This document shows, piece after piece, positions 43,969-52,790 of a stretch of DNA of 64,000 nucleotides; the stretch's first letter is position 1, and each line of letters begins with the position of its first letter. The stretch covers positions 3,670,001 through 3,734,000 of the forward strand of contig NZ_CP095075.1 of assembly GCF_022921115.1 (NCBI RefSeq), in the 5' to 3' direction. Source of the DNA: Halobacillus amylolyticus (lineage in GTDB: Bacteria > Bacillota > Bacilli > Bacillales > Halobacillaceae). The notes beneath the pieces were generated by a model, which worked only from the letters and a program-made list of their open reading frames with translations, made no database searches and had not been told where the DNA came from. The position numbers and the translations under genes are program-made.

Positions 43969-45002
43969 GTGTCGGTCACAATTAAAGATGTTGCAAAACA
44001 GGCGAACGTGGCTCCGTCCACGGTCTCTCGTGTCATTTCAAATAATCCGAGAATTAGTGAGAAAACGAAACGTAAAGTACGCAAGGTTATGGAAGAGATG
44101 GGATATCATCTTAATTTGAATGCTCGTGTGCTCGTCAGCCAATCCACCCAGACAATTGGTATTGTTATGAAGAATTCAGCGAGTCATTCATTTGAGAATC
44201 CCTTTTTCTCAGAATTACTGCGAGGGATCAGCAGGGCTTGTCATGAAAAAGATTACAGTATCAATCTAACAACAGGTGAGTCAGAGGAAGCGATTTATAA
44301 TGATGTGGTCAAAATGGTCCAGGGAAAGAGGGTAGATGGAGTTATTGTCCTTTATTCTAAAAAGGATGATAAAGTAGTTCCTTATTTAATGGAACATGAT
44401 TTCCCGTTTGTGTTGATTGGGAAGCCACTTGTCGATTCATCCAATGTGATGTATGTAGATAATGACAACGTCCAGGCCTGTCGAGACGCGACCAACTTCT
44501 TAATTAATCTTGGTCATGAGAAAATTGGTCTTATCGGGGGGATTCCCACTTTGAAGTTGCGAATGCCCGATTGGAAGGATTCAAGTATGCAATAAATGAA
44601 CACAATTTGAATTTACCTGACAGCTATTTAAAAAATATAGAAATTGAAAATGGAGATAGCAAACAGATCATCAATGAATTGATGGACTTGCCTGAACCGC
44701 CTACTGGGTTAGTGATTACAGACGATTTTAATGCCTTGAAAGTTATGGCGACATTGCAAGAGCGGAACATTAAGATGCCAGAAGAGGTAAGCATAATCGG
44801 GTTTAATAATACGGTGATTGCCAAATTGTCTAATCCGCCATTAACGACGGTAGATACGAACTCTTACCAGTTAGGATACGAGTCCTGTCATAGTTTGATT
44901 CAATTGCTGCATGATCCTAAGATGCTAAAACGAAGCGTAATTGTGCCAACAACAATTGTAGAAAGAGAATCTTGTATTAAAAAAGACCTTGTTAACTTTT
45001 GA
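43969..45002 (+). pseudogene. LacI-family repressor of the ThuA cluster, one frameshift
   Basis: The first frame (43969-44595, GTG start after AAGGAG) encodes the helix-turn-helix (VTIKDVAKQANVAPSTVSRV) and the N-lobe of the sensor domain. The second (to 45002) encodes the rest (TGLVITDDFNALKVM, VSIIGFNNTVIAKL). Adding one G to the run of six at 44536-44541 gives GGDSHFEVANARLEGFKYA, the normal LacI junction. No other lesion is visible. It probably binds the operators at 40566, 40655 and 45031. If the frameshift is real, the operon would be constitutive. Confidence 0.85.
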
Positions 45003-45030
45003 GTACATACGCTTTTTCCTATGGGGAAAG

Positions 45031-45046
45031 ATGCAAACGTTTGCCA
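45031..45046. promoter_or_regulatory. Third LacI-type operator before the ThuA gene
   Basis: ATGCAAACGTTTGCCA contains the perfect palindrome GCAAACGTTTGC (45033-45044) and resembles the two operators at 40566 and 40655. It lies between the repressor gene and thuA, so the metabolic genes may have an extra repressed promoter or a roadblock. Confidence 0.6.
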
Positions 45047-45074
45047 CTTTAGTAATGAAAAAGGAGCGAATACA

Positions 45075-45794
45075 ATGAATATTACAGTATGGAACGAATA
45101 TCGCCATGAAAAAGAAAATCCAGTCGTTACAGACATTTATCCTGAAGGGATTCATACATGTATAGCAGAATTCCTTGAAGGAGATGACCATGTCGTTAAA
45201 ACCGCGACACTTGATGAAGAAGAACACGGTCTGACGGATGAGGTACTTGCCAATACGGACGTACTAGTCTGGTGGGGACATAAAGCTCATGACGAGGTGA
45301 AAGATGAAGTCGCTGAAAAAGTGAAACAACGCGTCTTAGATGGGATGGGACTCGTTGTGTTGCACTCTGGCCATTTTTCCAAAGTATTCAAAAAGCTGAT
45401 GGGGACGTCATGTGATCTGAAATGGCGTGAGGCTGATGACCGTGAGCGTATGTGGGTGGTTGACCCAACACATCCGATCACAGAGGGGCTTGGCGAATAT
45501 ATCGAAATCGAGAAGGAAGAAATGTACGGGGAACACTTTGATATTCCGGCACCTGATGAACTTGTCTTTTTAAGCTGGTTTGAGGGTGGCGAAGTATTCC
45601 GCAGCGGAGCAACGTTCAAGCGTGGCCGCGGCAAGGTCTTCTACTTCCGCCCAGGGCACGAAACGTATCCGACTTACTATCATAAAGATGTACAAAAAGT
45701 AATTCAAAATGGTGTGAAGTGGGCCAATAATGAAGGCACACCGAAGAATGTATATGGCAATTCCCAACCTTTAGAGGATATTTCTGAAAAGTAG
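45075..45794 (+). CDS. ThuA-domain protein
   Basis: A 239-residue ThuA-family protein with a glutamine-amidotransferase-like fold. [28 protein letters not shown] (about 70-81) and [11 protein letters not shown] (about 101) are family landmarks; the C-terminal segment [19 protein letters not shown] is also conserved. In rhizobia ThuA acts with a Gfo/Idh dehydrogenase (ThuB) on 3-keto derivatives of disaccharides. The neighbours here suggest a similar role with a glycoside. ATG at 45075 is nine bases after AAAAAGGAG; the upstream frame from 45021 runs through the operator. Confidence 0.82.
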   Translation: MNITVWNEYRHEKENPVVTDIYPEGIHTCIAEFLEGDDHVVKTATLDEEEHGLTDEVLANTDVLVWWGHKAHDEVKDEVAEKVKQRVLDGMGLVVLHSGHFSKVFKKLMGTSCDLKWREADDRERMWVVDPTHPITEGLGEYIEIEKEEMYGEHFDIPAPDELVFLSWFEGGEVFRSGATFKRGRGKVFYFRPGHETYPTYYHKDVQKVIQNGVKWANNEGTPKNVYGNSQPLEDISEK

Positions 45795-45805
45795 GAGGAG
45801 AATCA

Positions 45806-46837
45806 ATGGCTAATTTGAAAGTAGCAATTATCGGGTGTGGAAGTATCGCACAAAATCGTCATTTGATGGAGTATGAAGCGAATGATCAAGTGGAGATCAT
45901 AGCGGTTTGTGACATTGTAGAAGAGCGTGCCATGGTAACTGCGGAAGCGTTTGGTGCCCGTTCTTACACGAATTACGAGGATCTTTTGCAAAAGGAAGAT
46001 GTAGATGCCGTTAGCGTATGCTTGCCAAACTACTTACATGCACCGGTATCAATTGCGGCATTGAACGCAGGAGCACATGTCTTGTGTGAAAAGCCGATGG
46101 CGACGTCACGTGAAGAAGCGGAAGAGATGATTGCTGCGGCTGAGCGTAATGACAAGAAACTAATGATCGCACATAACCAGCGGTTTGTGGCTTCCCATGA
46201 AAAAGCTCGTCAGTTGATTGAATCAGGAGAGGTCGGGAAAGTTTATAGCTTCCGAACTACGTTTGGACACGGCGGCCCTGAAGGCTGGAGTGCAGATGGG
46301 ACGGATAGCTGGTTCTTCAAAAAAGATCAGGCCTTTATCGGTGCGATGGGCGATCTTGGTGTACATAAAGCCGATTTGCTTCGCTACCTGCTGGGAGAAG
46401 AATTCGTTAATGTCGCTGGGTTTATTGAAAATAACGCTAAGGAAGGAATTTCAGTCGATGATAACGCGGTTTGTATATTGCGTACCGAATCTGGTGTAAT
46501 TGGAACGCTTACAGCCAGCTGGGCATACAAGCCTGAAGAGGATAACTCAACAATTATTTATGGAGAAAAAGCTACATTACGTTTAGAGGACGATGCCGTT
46601 CATTCACTTGTTGCTCAGTATGCTACTGGTGAGATCGTAAAATATGAGCTTGGTCAAATTCAGTCAAATGAGGAAGGTGGTCAGACGAATACACATGTGA
46701 TCGATCATTTTGTTGATTGTGTTTTGAATAATAAGCAGCCGCTGATCGATGGACATGAAGGAAAACGTTCGCTAGAAGTAATTTTGGCTGCACTTGAATC
46801 AGGTGAAACACGCAAAATTTCAAAGTTAGAGAAGTGA
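45806..46837 (+). CDS. Gfo/Idh/MocA-family dehydrogenase 1
   Basis: A 343-residue NAD(P)-dependent oxidoreductase. A Rossmann domain (IIGCGSIAQNRH) leads to LCEKPMA (about 94-100), containing the conserved Lys. A C-terminal Gfo/Idh domain carries the MGDLGVHKADLLRYLLG motif (about 178-194), with the catalytic Asp and His. AGGAGGAG precedes the ATG. It sits in a tight series with thuA, a second dehydrogenase and a TIM-barrel protein, so a paired oxidation-reduction of a sugar, possibly at C3, is plausible. Confidence 0.87.
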   Translation: MANLKVAIIGCGSIAQNRHLMEYEANDQVEIIAVCDIVEERAMVTAEAFGARSYTNYEDLLQKEDVDAVSVCLPNYLHAPVSIAALNAGAHVLCEKPMATSREEAEEMIAAAERNDKKLMIAHNQRFVASHEKARQLIESGEVGKVYSFRTTFGHGGPEGWSADGTDSWFFKKDQAFIGAMGDLGVHKADLLRYLLGEEFVNVAGFIENNAKEGISVDDNAVCILRTESGVIGTLTASWAYKPEEDNSTIIYGEKATLRLEDDAVHSLVAQYATGEIVKYELGQIQSNEEGGQTNTHVIDHFVDCVLNNKQPLIDGHEGKRSLEVILAALESGETRKISKLEK

Positions 46838-46843
46838 TGTCGT

Positions 46844-47884
46844 ATGAATAAATTGAAAATGGGAGTGATCGGTGTCGGTGGGATTGCCCAGCAGCGGCAT
46901 ATTCCTGCTTTTGCCGAAATGACGGAGACAGTAGAGCTGACAGCGATCCAGGATATAAATATCGATCGGGCTGAATCAGTGGCGACGATGTTTGATATCC
47001 CGCACGTTTTTGAAAAATATGAGCAGCTTTTTGAAGTGGTCGATGCCGTGACAATCTGTACACCAAACAAGTTTCATGCGGAAATTGCTGTAGCTGCGCT
47101 TAATGCAGGCATTCACGTCCTGTGTGAAAAGCCAATGGCAATGACGACAAAAGAATGTGAAGCCATGATTGAAGCAGCAGAGAAAAATAATCGTCTGCTA
47201 TCGATCGCCTACCACTACCGCTACACACCAGAGGCGAAGTTAGCAAAGGAAGCGATTTTTAACGGTGAAATCGGTGATCCATTAGTGACACGCGTACAAG
47301 CGATGCGCCGCCGTAAAGTGCCGGGTTGGGGCGTATTTACGAATAAAGACTTGCAAGGCGGCGGTAGCTTAATCGATTTTGGCTGCCACTTGCTTGATTT
47401 AGCGTTATGGCTGCTTGACGATCCTAAACCTGTTGAAGTCATCGGGAAAACATATGATCGTTTAAGCAAAACACCTGGCCAGGTGAACGATTGGGGCGTT
47501 TTCGATCATGAAACATTCAATGTCGATGACCATGTAACAGGCTACATTACTTTTGAAAACGGCCTGTCGATGCAATTTGAATGTTCATGGGCAGCCAATA
47601 TCCGGGAAGATCACACAACATTAAGCATTTCTGGTGTCGATGGCGGCATGGATGTCTACCCGTTTGCACTTTATCAGACGAAGTACGGAACGGTTTGGAA
47701 TACCGAAGCCAAGCTGCCTGAAGATAACCTCAGTCCGGGATTTTTACAAGCGAAGAATTTTGTTGATAGCTGTTTAGGGGAGTCAGAATTAATCGTCAAA
47801 CCTGAACAGGCACTAAGGGTGACCCAACTGATGGAAGCGATTTATAAAAGCAGTGCAACAAGTTCAAGTATTAAACTAGCATAA
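46844..47884 (+). CDS. Gfo/Idh/MocA-family dehydrogenase 2
   Basis: A 346-residue paralogue of the preceding protein, with GVGGIAQQRHIPAF, LCEKPMAMTTKE and LIDFGCHLLDLALWLL. The last motif is the active-site Asp/His helix. An insert with KTYDRLSKTPGQVNDWGVFDHETFNVDDH is longer than in dehydrogenase 1, implying a different substrate pocket. It begins six bases after the previous stop, with GAAGTGATG as a weak binding site. Confidence 0.87.
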   Translation: MNKLKMGVIGVGGIAQQRHIPAFAEMTETVELTAIQDINIDRAESVATMFDIPHVFEKYEQLFEVVDAVTICTPNKFHAEIAVAALNAGIHVLCEKPMAMTTKECEAMIEAAEKNNRLLSIAYHYRYTPEAKLAKEAIFNGEIGDPLVTRVQAMRRRKVPGWGVFTNKDLQGGGSLIDFGCHLLDLALWLLDDPKPVEVIGKTYDRLSKTPGQVNDWGVFDHETFNVDDHVTGYITFENGLSMQFECSWAANIREDHTTLSISGVDGGMDVYPFALYQTKYGTVWNTEAKLPEDNLSPGFLQAKNFVDSCLGESELIVKPEQALRVTQLMEAIYKSSATSSSIKLA

Positions 47885-47905
47885 TTTCGAATGGAGGAGA
47901 TTGTC

Positions 47906-48874
47906 ATGAAACTAGGCGTATTTACTGTGCTTTTTGCCGATAAATCATTTGAAGACATGCTCGATCATGTGAAAGATTCCGGCCTGAAAGCCGTTGAAAT
48001 CGGGACAGGAGGTTATCCTGGGACAGTCCATTGTAACGTAGATGAACTGCTTGAAAGCGAAGACAAACGCTCCGAATTCCTGGAAAAGGTTCACTCTCGT
48101 GGGCTGACGATCAGTGCGTTCAGCTGTCATGGAAACCCGATTTCTCCAGATGAAAAATTTGCTCAGGAGTCACACGATTCTTTTGTTAAGTCGATCAAAT
48201 TAGCTAATCTACTTGATGTACCAGTCGTCAATACGTTTTCGGGAACACCAGGAGGGTCTGAAGCGGACAGGTCGCCGAACTGGCCCGTCACTCCATGGCC
48301 CGCTGAGTATTCTGAGGTGTTAGAGTGGCAGTGGAATGAGAAATTGATTCCCTATTGGAAGGAACAAGGTAAATTTGCTGAAGAACATGGTGTTAAGGTA
48401 GGACTTGAACTGCATGCGGGGTTCCTTGTGCATACACCGTACACAATGTTGAAACTACGCGAAGCTACGAATGATACGATAGGTGCCAACCTTGACCCGA
48501 GTCATCTGTGGTGGCAAGGTATCGATCCTGTTGCTGCTATTAAAATATTAGGGAATGCTGGGGCGATCCACCATTTTCATGCAAAAGATACGTACATTGA
48601 TCAGGAGAACGTTAATATGTACGGATTGACAGACATGCAGCCATATTCTAAAGTCAAAACGCGTGCATGGAGTTTCCGTTCGGTCGGTTATGGACACGGA
48701 ATACAGGAATGGTCTAACATTGTAAGTGCGCTTCGCACATATGGTTACGATCATGTAATCAGTATCGAACATGAAGATCCGATCATGTCGATCAGTGAAG
48801 GGTTCAATCAAGCAGTGAAAAACTTGAAGGCTGTTAATATTGAAGAACCACCTGCCGATATGTGGTGGGCATAA
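47906..48874 (+). CDS. Sugar phosphate isomerase/epimerase-type TIM-barrel protein
   Basis: A 322-residue xylose-isomerase-like (AP endonuclease 2 fold) protein. Candidate metal ligands are Glu in GLELHAG, Asp/His in NLDPSHLWW, His in HFHAKD and Glu in SIEHEDP. Members associated with ThuA and Gfo/Idh proteins include enzymes that isomerise or cleave 3-keto-glycosides, and that is the most attractive idea here; a simple keto-sugar isomerase is the alternative. ATG at 47906 follows GGAGGAG. Its end overlaps neither neighbour; the next start is 31 bases on. Confidence 0.82.
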   Translation: MKLGVFTVLFADKSFEDMLDHVKDSGLKAVEIGTGGYPGTVHCNVDELLESEDKRSEFLEKVHSRGLTISAFSCHGNPISPDEKFAQESHDSFVKSIKLANLLDVPVVNTFSGTPGGSEADRSPNWPVTPWPAEYSEVLEWQWNEKLIPYWKEQGKFAEEHGVKVGLELHAGFLVHTPYTMLKLREATNDTIGANLDPSHLWWQGIDPVAAIKILGNAGAIHHFHAKDTYIDQENVNMYGLTDMQPYSKVKTRAWSFRSVGYGHGIQEWSNIVSALRTYGYDHVISIEHEDPIMSISEGFNQAVKNLKAVNIEEPPADMWWA

Positions 48875-48905
48875 TTTAGCTGGTATAGGAAGGAGGAGGT
48901 TGATC

Positions 48906-49595
48906 GTGAAAAGCAATACTGGTGTAATGGGCGGGTTTTATGTGATCAGTGAATGGATCATGCGATTTTCACTGTCAAACTTGCTGTGGGCGCTGTACAA
49001 TTTACCGATCGGACTTCTCCTTCTCAGTTTATTATACTTAGAAAATAATGCTGGGACGCTGTATTTAATGGTCCCGTTGATTGTGCTGCTGCCATTTTTG
49101 TTTTTCCCTGCTACTACAGCGCTATTTGCGAAAGCTCGTGAATGGGTGAGAAAAGAAGAGGACGCGGGTCATACACGAGCATTCCTCAGCTACTATAAAG
49201 AAAATTACAAGACTAGTTTCGTCGGCGGTTTGATTTTGGTCATTGTATGGGGAGTACTGATTGCTGATATCTATTATTTTTCCAGCCGAAATGAATTATT
49301 AATGAATCTGTTTATGATTATGGGTATTCTCGTCTTCGTATGGACGTTGAATCTTTTTTCGGTAATTGTTCATTATGATATGAATCTAGGTGCCATGTTC
49401 AAACATTCATTCTTGATTACGATAGGAAGTCCACTGCTGTTTATTGCGGTTGCGATCAGCTCGGGGATTATACTGTATATCAGTCTCTATGTTTTTCCCT
49501 TAATGATCCCACTATTTACGGGATCACTCGTTTCCTTCTTATCATTTTCAGCATTTTACCGACTGCATTTAAAGGTGTCGAGTAAGACATCCTGA
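48906..49595 (+). CDS. YesL-family (DUF624) membrane protein
   Basis: A 229-residue protein with five hydrophobic helices, starting SNLLWALYNLPIGLLLLSLLY and including FFPATTALFAKAREWVR, typical of YesL/DUF624. The family is commonly found with CUT1 sugar importers and carbohydrate catabolic genes in Bacillales, but its function is unknown. GTG at 48906 follows AAGGAGGAGG; the frame to 48840 is inside the previous gene. Last gene of the operon. Confidence 0.82.
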   Translation: MKSNTGVMGGFYVISEWIMRFSLSNLLWALYNLPIGLLLLSLLYLENNAGTLYLMVPLIVLLPFLFFPATTALFAKAREWVRKEEDAGHTRAFLSYYKENYKTSFVGGLILVIVWGVLIADIYYFSSRNELLMNLFMIMGILVFVWTLNLFSVIVHYDMNLGAMFKHSFLITIGSPLLFIAVAISSGIILYISLYVFPLMIPLFTGSLVSFLSFSAFYRLHLKVSSKTS

Positions 49596-49596
49596 A

Positions 49597-49641
49597 AAAA
49601 GCCTGCTATCCGAGCTATTGTAGCTCAAATAGCAGGCTTTT
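49597..49641 (+). terminator. Terminator of the ThuA operon
   Basis: AAAAGCCTGCTAT (49597-49609) pairs with ATAGCAGGCTTTT (49629-49641), with an inner GAGCTA/TAGCTC stem (49612-49617 with 49621-49626). Confidence 0.85.
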
Positions 49642-49662
49642 CATATTTTCAGATAATCCAAT

Positions 49663-49711
49663 AACTTCCACCTCAGGTCATCCATTTTATGGATGACCTG
49701 AGGTGGAAGTT
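49663..49711. repeat. Palindromic intergenic element, full copy 3
   Basis: A perfect 22-bp stem (49663-49684 with 49690-49711) with a 5-nt loop. It has the common core extended here by AACTT/AAGTT. It lies about 20 bases past a complete terminator, so a termination role is redundant at this site. Confidence 0.85.
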
Positions 49712-49883
49712 TATTACATAATTCTATTTACCTATAAATTACTTTAATACTTTAAATTGGTATTTAGGTAATATTAATTATTTGTAAATTATTTCTATTC
49801 AAGCGATTGATTATTCTGAATAAATTGCTATATTTGTATATAGTGATTTCATATCATTAAGTCTAGAAAGGGGAGAAATAATT

Positions 49884-52271
49884 TTGAAGAAGTCTAGTAA
49901 AATTGTTACCTCAGCCCTGGCTCTGACATTAGCGTTTGGTCCATTAAGCGCAAGTGCCCTTGAAAGCCCTGGCAAAGTTCAGTCAGATGTACATAAGTCC
50001 CACGCTCATAATAAGGGAGGTTCACCTTTTGACGTCGCGATCGCCAATGATGAGCGATTAATAGAGATGTTGAAAGAAAGCGGTCAACTATCAAAAAATG
50101 CTTCACCAGCTGAAGCAAAAGAAGTGTTGAATAGCTACTTAAAATCTAAAGCGGATGCAGCCTCTGAAAAAGCCAAAAAAGACAATAAAGGAAAAATGTA
50201 CAAAGAGAAGCAGGAGAATCGTGCCAAGCTACAAGACAATGCGAAGAATAATAGTATGACGAATGGCAAAGGTAATAAGCTGGGACAAGCGAAGAAGAAC
50301 AAAGTAGATTCAGTAGAAGAAGAAGCTTGGAACGGTGAAAAACGTACGGATAATGTTTTAGTTTTACTAGTCGAATATCCGGACAAGCCTCATAATTCTA
50401 TGTCAGCAAGTGAAACAGACATGTATTATGATGGTGAGAACGCCTATTCTAAAGAGCATTACGAGGATATGTTGTTTGGTGATGGCGGCTGGACAGGTCC
50501 AGACGGAAAAAACTATGTATCTATGCAGCAATACTATGAACAGCAGTCTGGCGGAAGTTATTCTGTTGAGGGAACCGTTGCAGGATGGTACACAGCTGAA
50601 CACGAGGCTGCTTATTACGGTGCAAATGATCCGGATCCAGATGGAAGTGATGTAAACCCCCGTGGTCTTGTTAAAGAAGCATTGAATGCTGCGGCTCAAG
50701 ACCCTAAAGTAGATTTGAGTGATTTTGATGAATGGGATCGTTATGACCTTGATGGTGATGGAAACTATCTGGAACCAGACGGACTAGTCGACCATCTTAT
50801 GGTTATCCACTCAGGTGTTGGTGAAGAAGCGGGTGGCGGATCACTAGGTTCAGATGCCATTTGGTCTCACCGCTGGAGTCTTGCAAAGCCTACTCCAATT
50901 GAAGGTACAGAGTCAACTGTAAATAGATGGGGCGGACAGATGGCTGCATTTGATTACACAATTGAGCCTGAGGATGGTGCAGTTGGGGTAATGGCGCATG
51001 AATTTGGTCACGACCTTGGTCTCCCAGATGAGTATGACACGCAGTATTCAGGTACTGGTGAACCAGTAGCCTACTGGTCTATTATGGCAAGCGGCAGCTG
51101 GGCAGGCGATATTCCTGGAACAATGCCAACAGGTTTTAGTCCTTATGCAAAAGAAATGCTTCAAGGTACTGCTGGCGGGAACTGGTTGACCGGTACTGAA
51201 ATCAGTTTAGATGAGGTTTCCGAGCAAGGTGTTGAAGTATTACTTGATGAAGGTGTTACCAAAGGAACAAATAGTGACGCCGTGAAAGTAACATTACCAG
51301 ATAAGAAAACAGTCGTGAATGAACCGTTTAGTGGTCAGTATGAATACTTTAGTGGCAGTGACAACAGTTTGGAAAACACGATGACAAAAACTGTTGATCT
51401 TACAAATGCTTCAAACGCAGAGTTGACATTTCAAGCGTGGTATGACATTGAGAACAACTGGGATTATGCTTATGTGACAGTGGATGGTGAGCCAATTAAA
51501 GGTGCTATCACAACTACTGAAAATCCACACGGAAATAATCTTGGAAATGGAATTACCGGATCTTCTGAGGGATGGATAGAAGTTAGCTTCGACCTTTCCG
51601 CCTATGTAGGACAAGAAGTGGAAGTAGGCTTTAAGTACAAAACAGATGCGGCAGCTATTTTGCCAGGATTCTACGCAGACGATATCAGTATTCAAGCTGA
51701 TGGGGAAGAAGTTGTGTTTGATGATGCAGAAAGCGAAAGCAGCTTCGAATTAAACGGCTTTACTAAATCTGACGGTGCGAAAACTTCTGAACATTATTAT
51801 TTACTAGAATGGCGTAGCCACAACGGTGTCGATCGAGGACTTGCTAATCTTCGCCGTGGAAACAGTCTAATGGAATATGATCCAGGTTTAGTTGTATGGT
51901 ATGTTGATGATAAGTATACTGAAAACTGGACAGGTATCCATCCAGGTGACGGTTTCCTTGGTGTAGTAGATGCTGATCAGCACACACTTAACTGGAGTGA
52001 CGGTACAGTGGCTTCCACTCGTTACCAGATCCATGATGCTGCCTTTAGTCTAGATAAGACAGAGAAAATGTTCATTGACTACAGTGATCTTCTCGGCAGA
52101 ACAATGAAAGACAACTTTACGAAACGTACACCGTTATTTGATGATAGCGCGAACTACCTGAACGAAGGTATGGTTGATGCTGGACGTGATGTCCCAGAGC
52201 ATGGTCTTAAGTTCCGTGTTGCAGGGCAAAGTAAGGATGGTACAGTAGGTAAAGTGCTTATTTATAAATAA
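49884..52271 (+). CDS. InhA-type secreted M6 metalloprotease
   Basis: A 795-residue immune-inhibitor-A-like protease. A signal peptide (about 1-26) is followed by a propeptide rich in Lys/Asn/Asp (to about 145) and the M6 catalytic domain with the zinc motif HEFGHDLGLPDEYD starting at His372. A C-terminal beta-sandwich region (FQAWYDIENNWDYAYV; GFYADDISI) and a VEG-like end follow. It is acidic and secreted. It would degrade extracellular proteins. TTG at 49884 is about ten bases after AAAGGGGAG. Transcribed alone between terminators; 49712-49870 is AT-rich promoter sequence. Confidence 0.9.
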   Translation: MKKSSKIVTSALALTLAFGPLSASALESPGKVQSDVHKSHAHNKGGSPFDVAIANDERLIEMLKESGQLSKNASPAEAKEVLNSYLKSKADAASEKAKKDNKGKMYKEKQENRAKLQDNAKNNSMTNGKGNKLGQAKKNKVDSVEEEAWNGEKRTDNVLVLLVEYPDKPHNSMSASETDMYYDGENAYSKEHYEDMLFGDGGWTGPDGKNYVSMQQYYEQQSGGSYSVEGTVAGWYTAEHEAAYYGANDPDPDGSDVNPRGLVKEALNAAAQDPKVDLSDFDEWDRYDLDGDGNYLEPDGLVDHLMVIHSGVGEEAGGGSLGSDAIWSHRWSLAKPTPIEGTESTVNRWGGQMAAFDYTIEPEDGAVGVMAHEFGHDLGLPDEYDTQYSGTGEPVAYWSIMASGSWAGDIPGTMPTGFSPYAKEMLQGTAGGNWLTGTEISLDEVSEQGVEVLLDEGVTKGTNSDAVKVTLPDKKTVVNEPFSGQYEYFSGSDNSLENTMTKTVDLTNASNAELTFQAWYDIENNWDYAYVTVDGEPIKGAITTTENPHGNNLGNGITGSSEGWIEVSFDLSAYVGQEVEVGFKYKTDAAAILPGFYADDISIQADGEEVVFDDAESESSFELNGFTKSDGAKTSEHYYLLEWRSHNGVDRGLANLRRGNSLMEYDPGLVVWYVDDKYTENWTGIHPGDGFLGVVDADQHTLNWSDGTVASTRYQIHDAAFSLDKTEKMFIDYSDLLGRTMKDNFTKRTPLFDDSANYLNEGMVDAGRDVPEHGLKFRVAGQSKDGTVGKVLIYK

Positions 52272-52278
52272 GCATGAT

Positions 52279-52307
52279 AAAAAGGTCCCGATTTGGGACC
52301 TTTTTTT
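52279..52307 (+). terminator. Terminator after the InhA-type gene
   Basis: AAAAAGGTCCC (52279-52289) pairs with GGGACCTTTTT (52295-52305), then more T. Confidence 0.88.
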
Positions 52308-52451
52308 GTTTTTAATAGTATATTGTTTCCTAAAATAGAATTTATCTATTAAGAAATTTTTGACACATATTGTTTTATTTCCATGGTTTTATATTGTAAT
52401 TATATCAAACATTTACATCTTTTAATTCTATGTCGTAGGAGGAATGATGTC

Positions 52452-52700
52452 ATGGCGAATAAGAGTAAACAGTAAGAAAACTATGGGTTGTTAAGAAGTA
52501 TTTTTGATAGATTCCAAAAGCCAGCTAACGATAGTCCAATTCATGAGCAACTTCAATTTTACGCTTCACTGCTCCACTGCTCGACAATCACCCAGACATG
52601 ATTTACATCCTTGACCATGAAATAATGTGGAAATCCCTGACACCCCAGTAACCTACGAAGATCCTGATATGTATGTAAATAAACACTCGCTCTAGTCTTT
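52452..52700 (+). pseudogene. Degraded 5' fragment of a PAS-domain gene
   Basis: A ribosome binding site (GTAGGAGG) and ATG (52452) begin MANKSKQ, then an in-frame TAA (52473-52475), then ENYGLLRSIFDRF continuing to LQFYASLL in the same frame. An 8-bp tandem duplication (CACTGCTC at 52567-52574 and 52575-52582) shifts the frame. Removing one copy continues into LDNHPDMIYILDHEIMW, which looks like the first strand of a PAS sensory domain. A further shift leads to VTYEDPDMYVNKHS. The rest is missing. It fills most of the 52308-52710 gap. Confidence 0.6.
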
Positions 52701-52710
52701 GTGAATAATT

Positions 52711-52740
52711 ACCACCTCAGGTCATCCAGTATTTAGGATG
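52711..52740. repeat. Palindromic element, second half copy
   Basis: ACCACCTCAGGTCATCCA plus a loop and a degenerate TAGGATG, after which the right arm is missing. The break falls at nearly the same point as in the half copy at 31724. Confidence 0.75.
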
Positions 52741-52752
52741 TTATAAGCCGGG

Positions 52753-52789
52753 AAAAGGACTGCAGATCAGTTGGTCTGCAGTCCTTTTT
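52753..52789. terminator. Terminator after the ROK regulator gene
   Basis: AAAAGGACTGCAGA (52753-52766) pairs with TCTGCAGTCCTTTT (52775-52788). The arms have A and T ends, so it can act on the minus-strand ROK transcript. Confidence 0.85.
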
Positions 52790-52790
52790 C

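Noticed and set aside
44536..44541. Programmed frameshift in the LacI gene
   Set aside because: The same missing-G pattern occurs in three unrelated genes, so a common technical cause is simpler.
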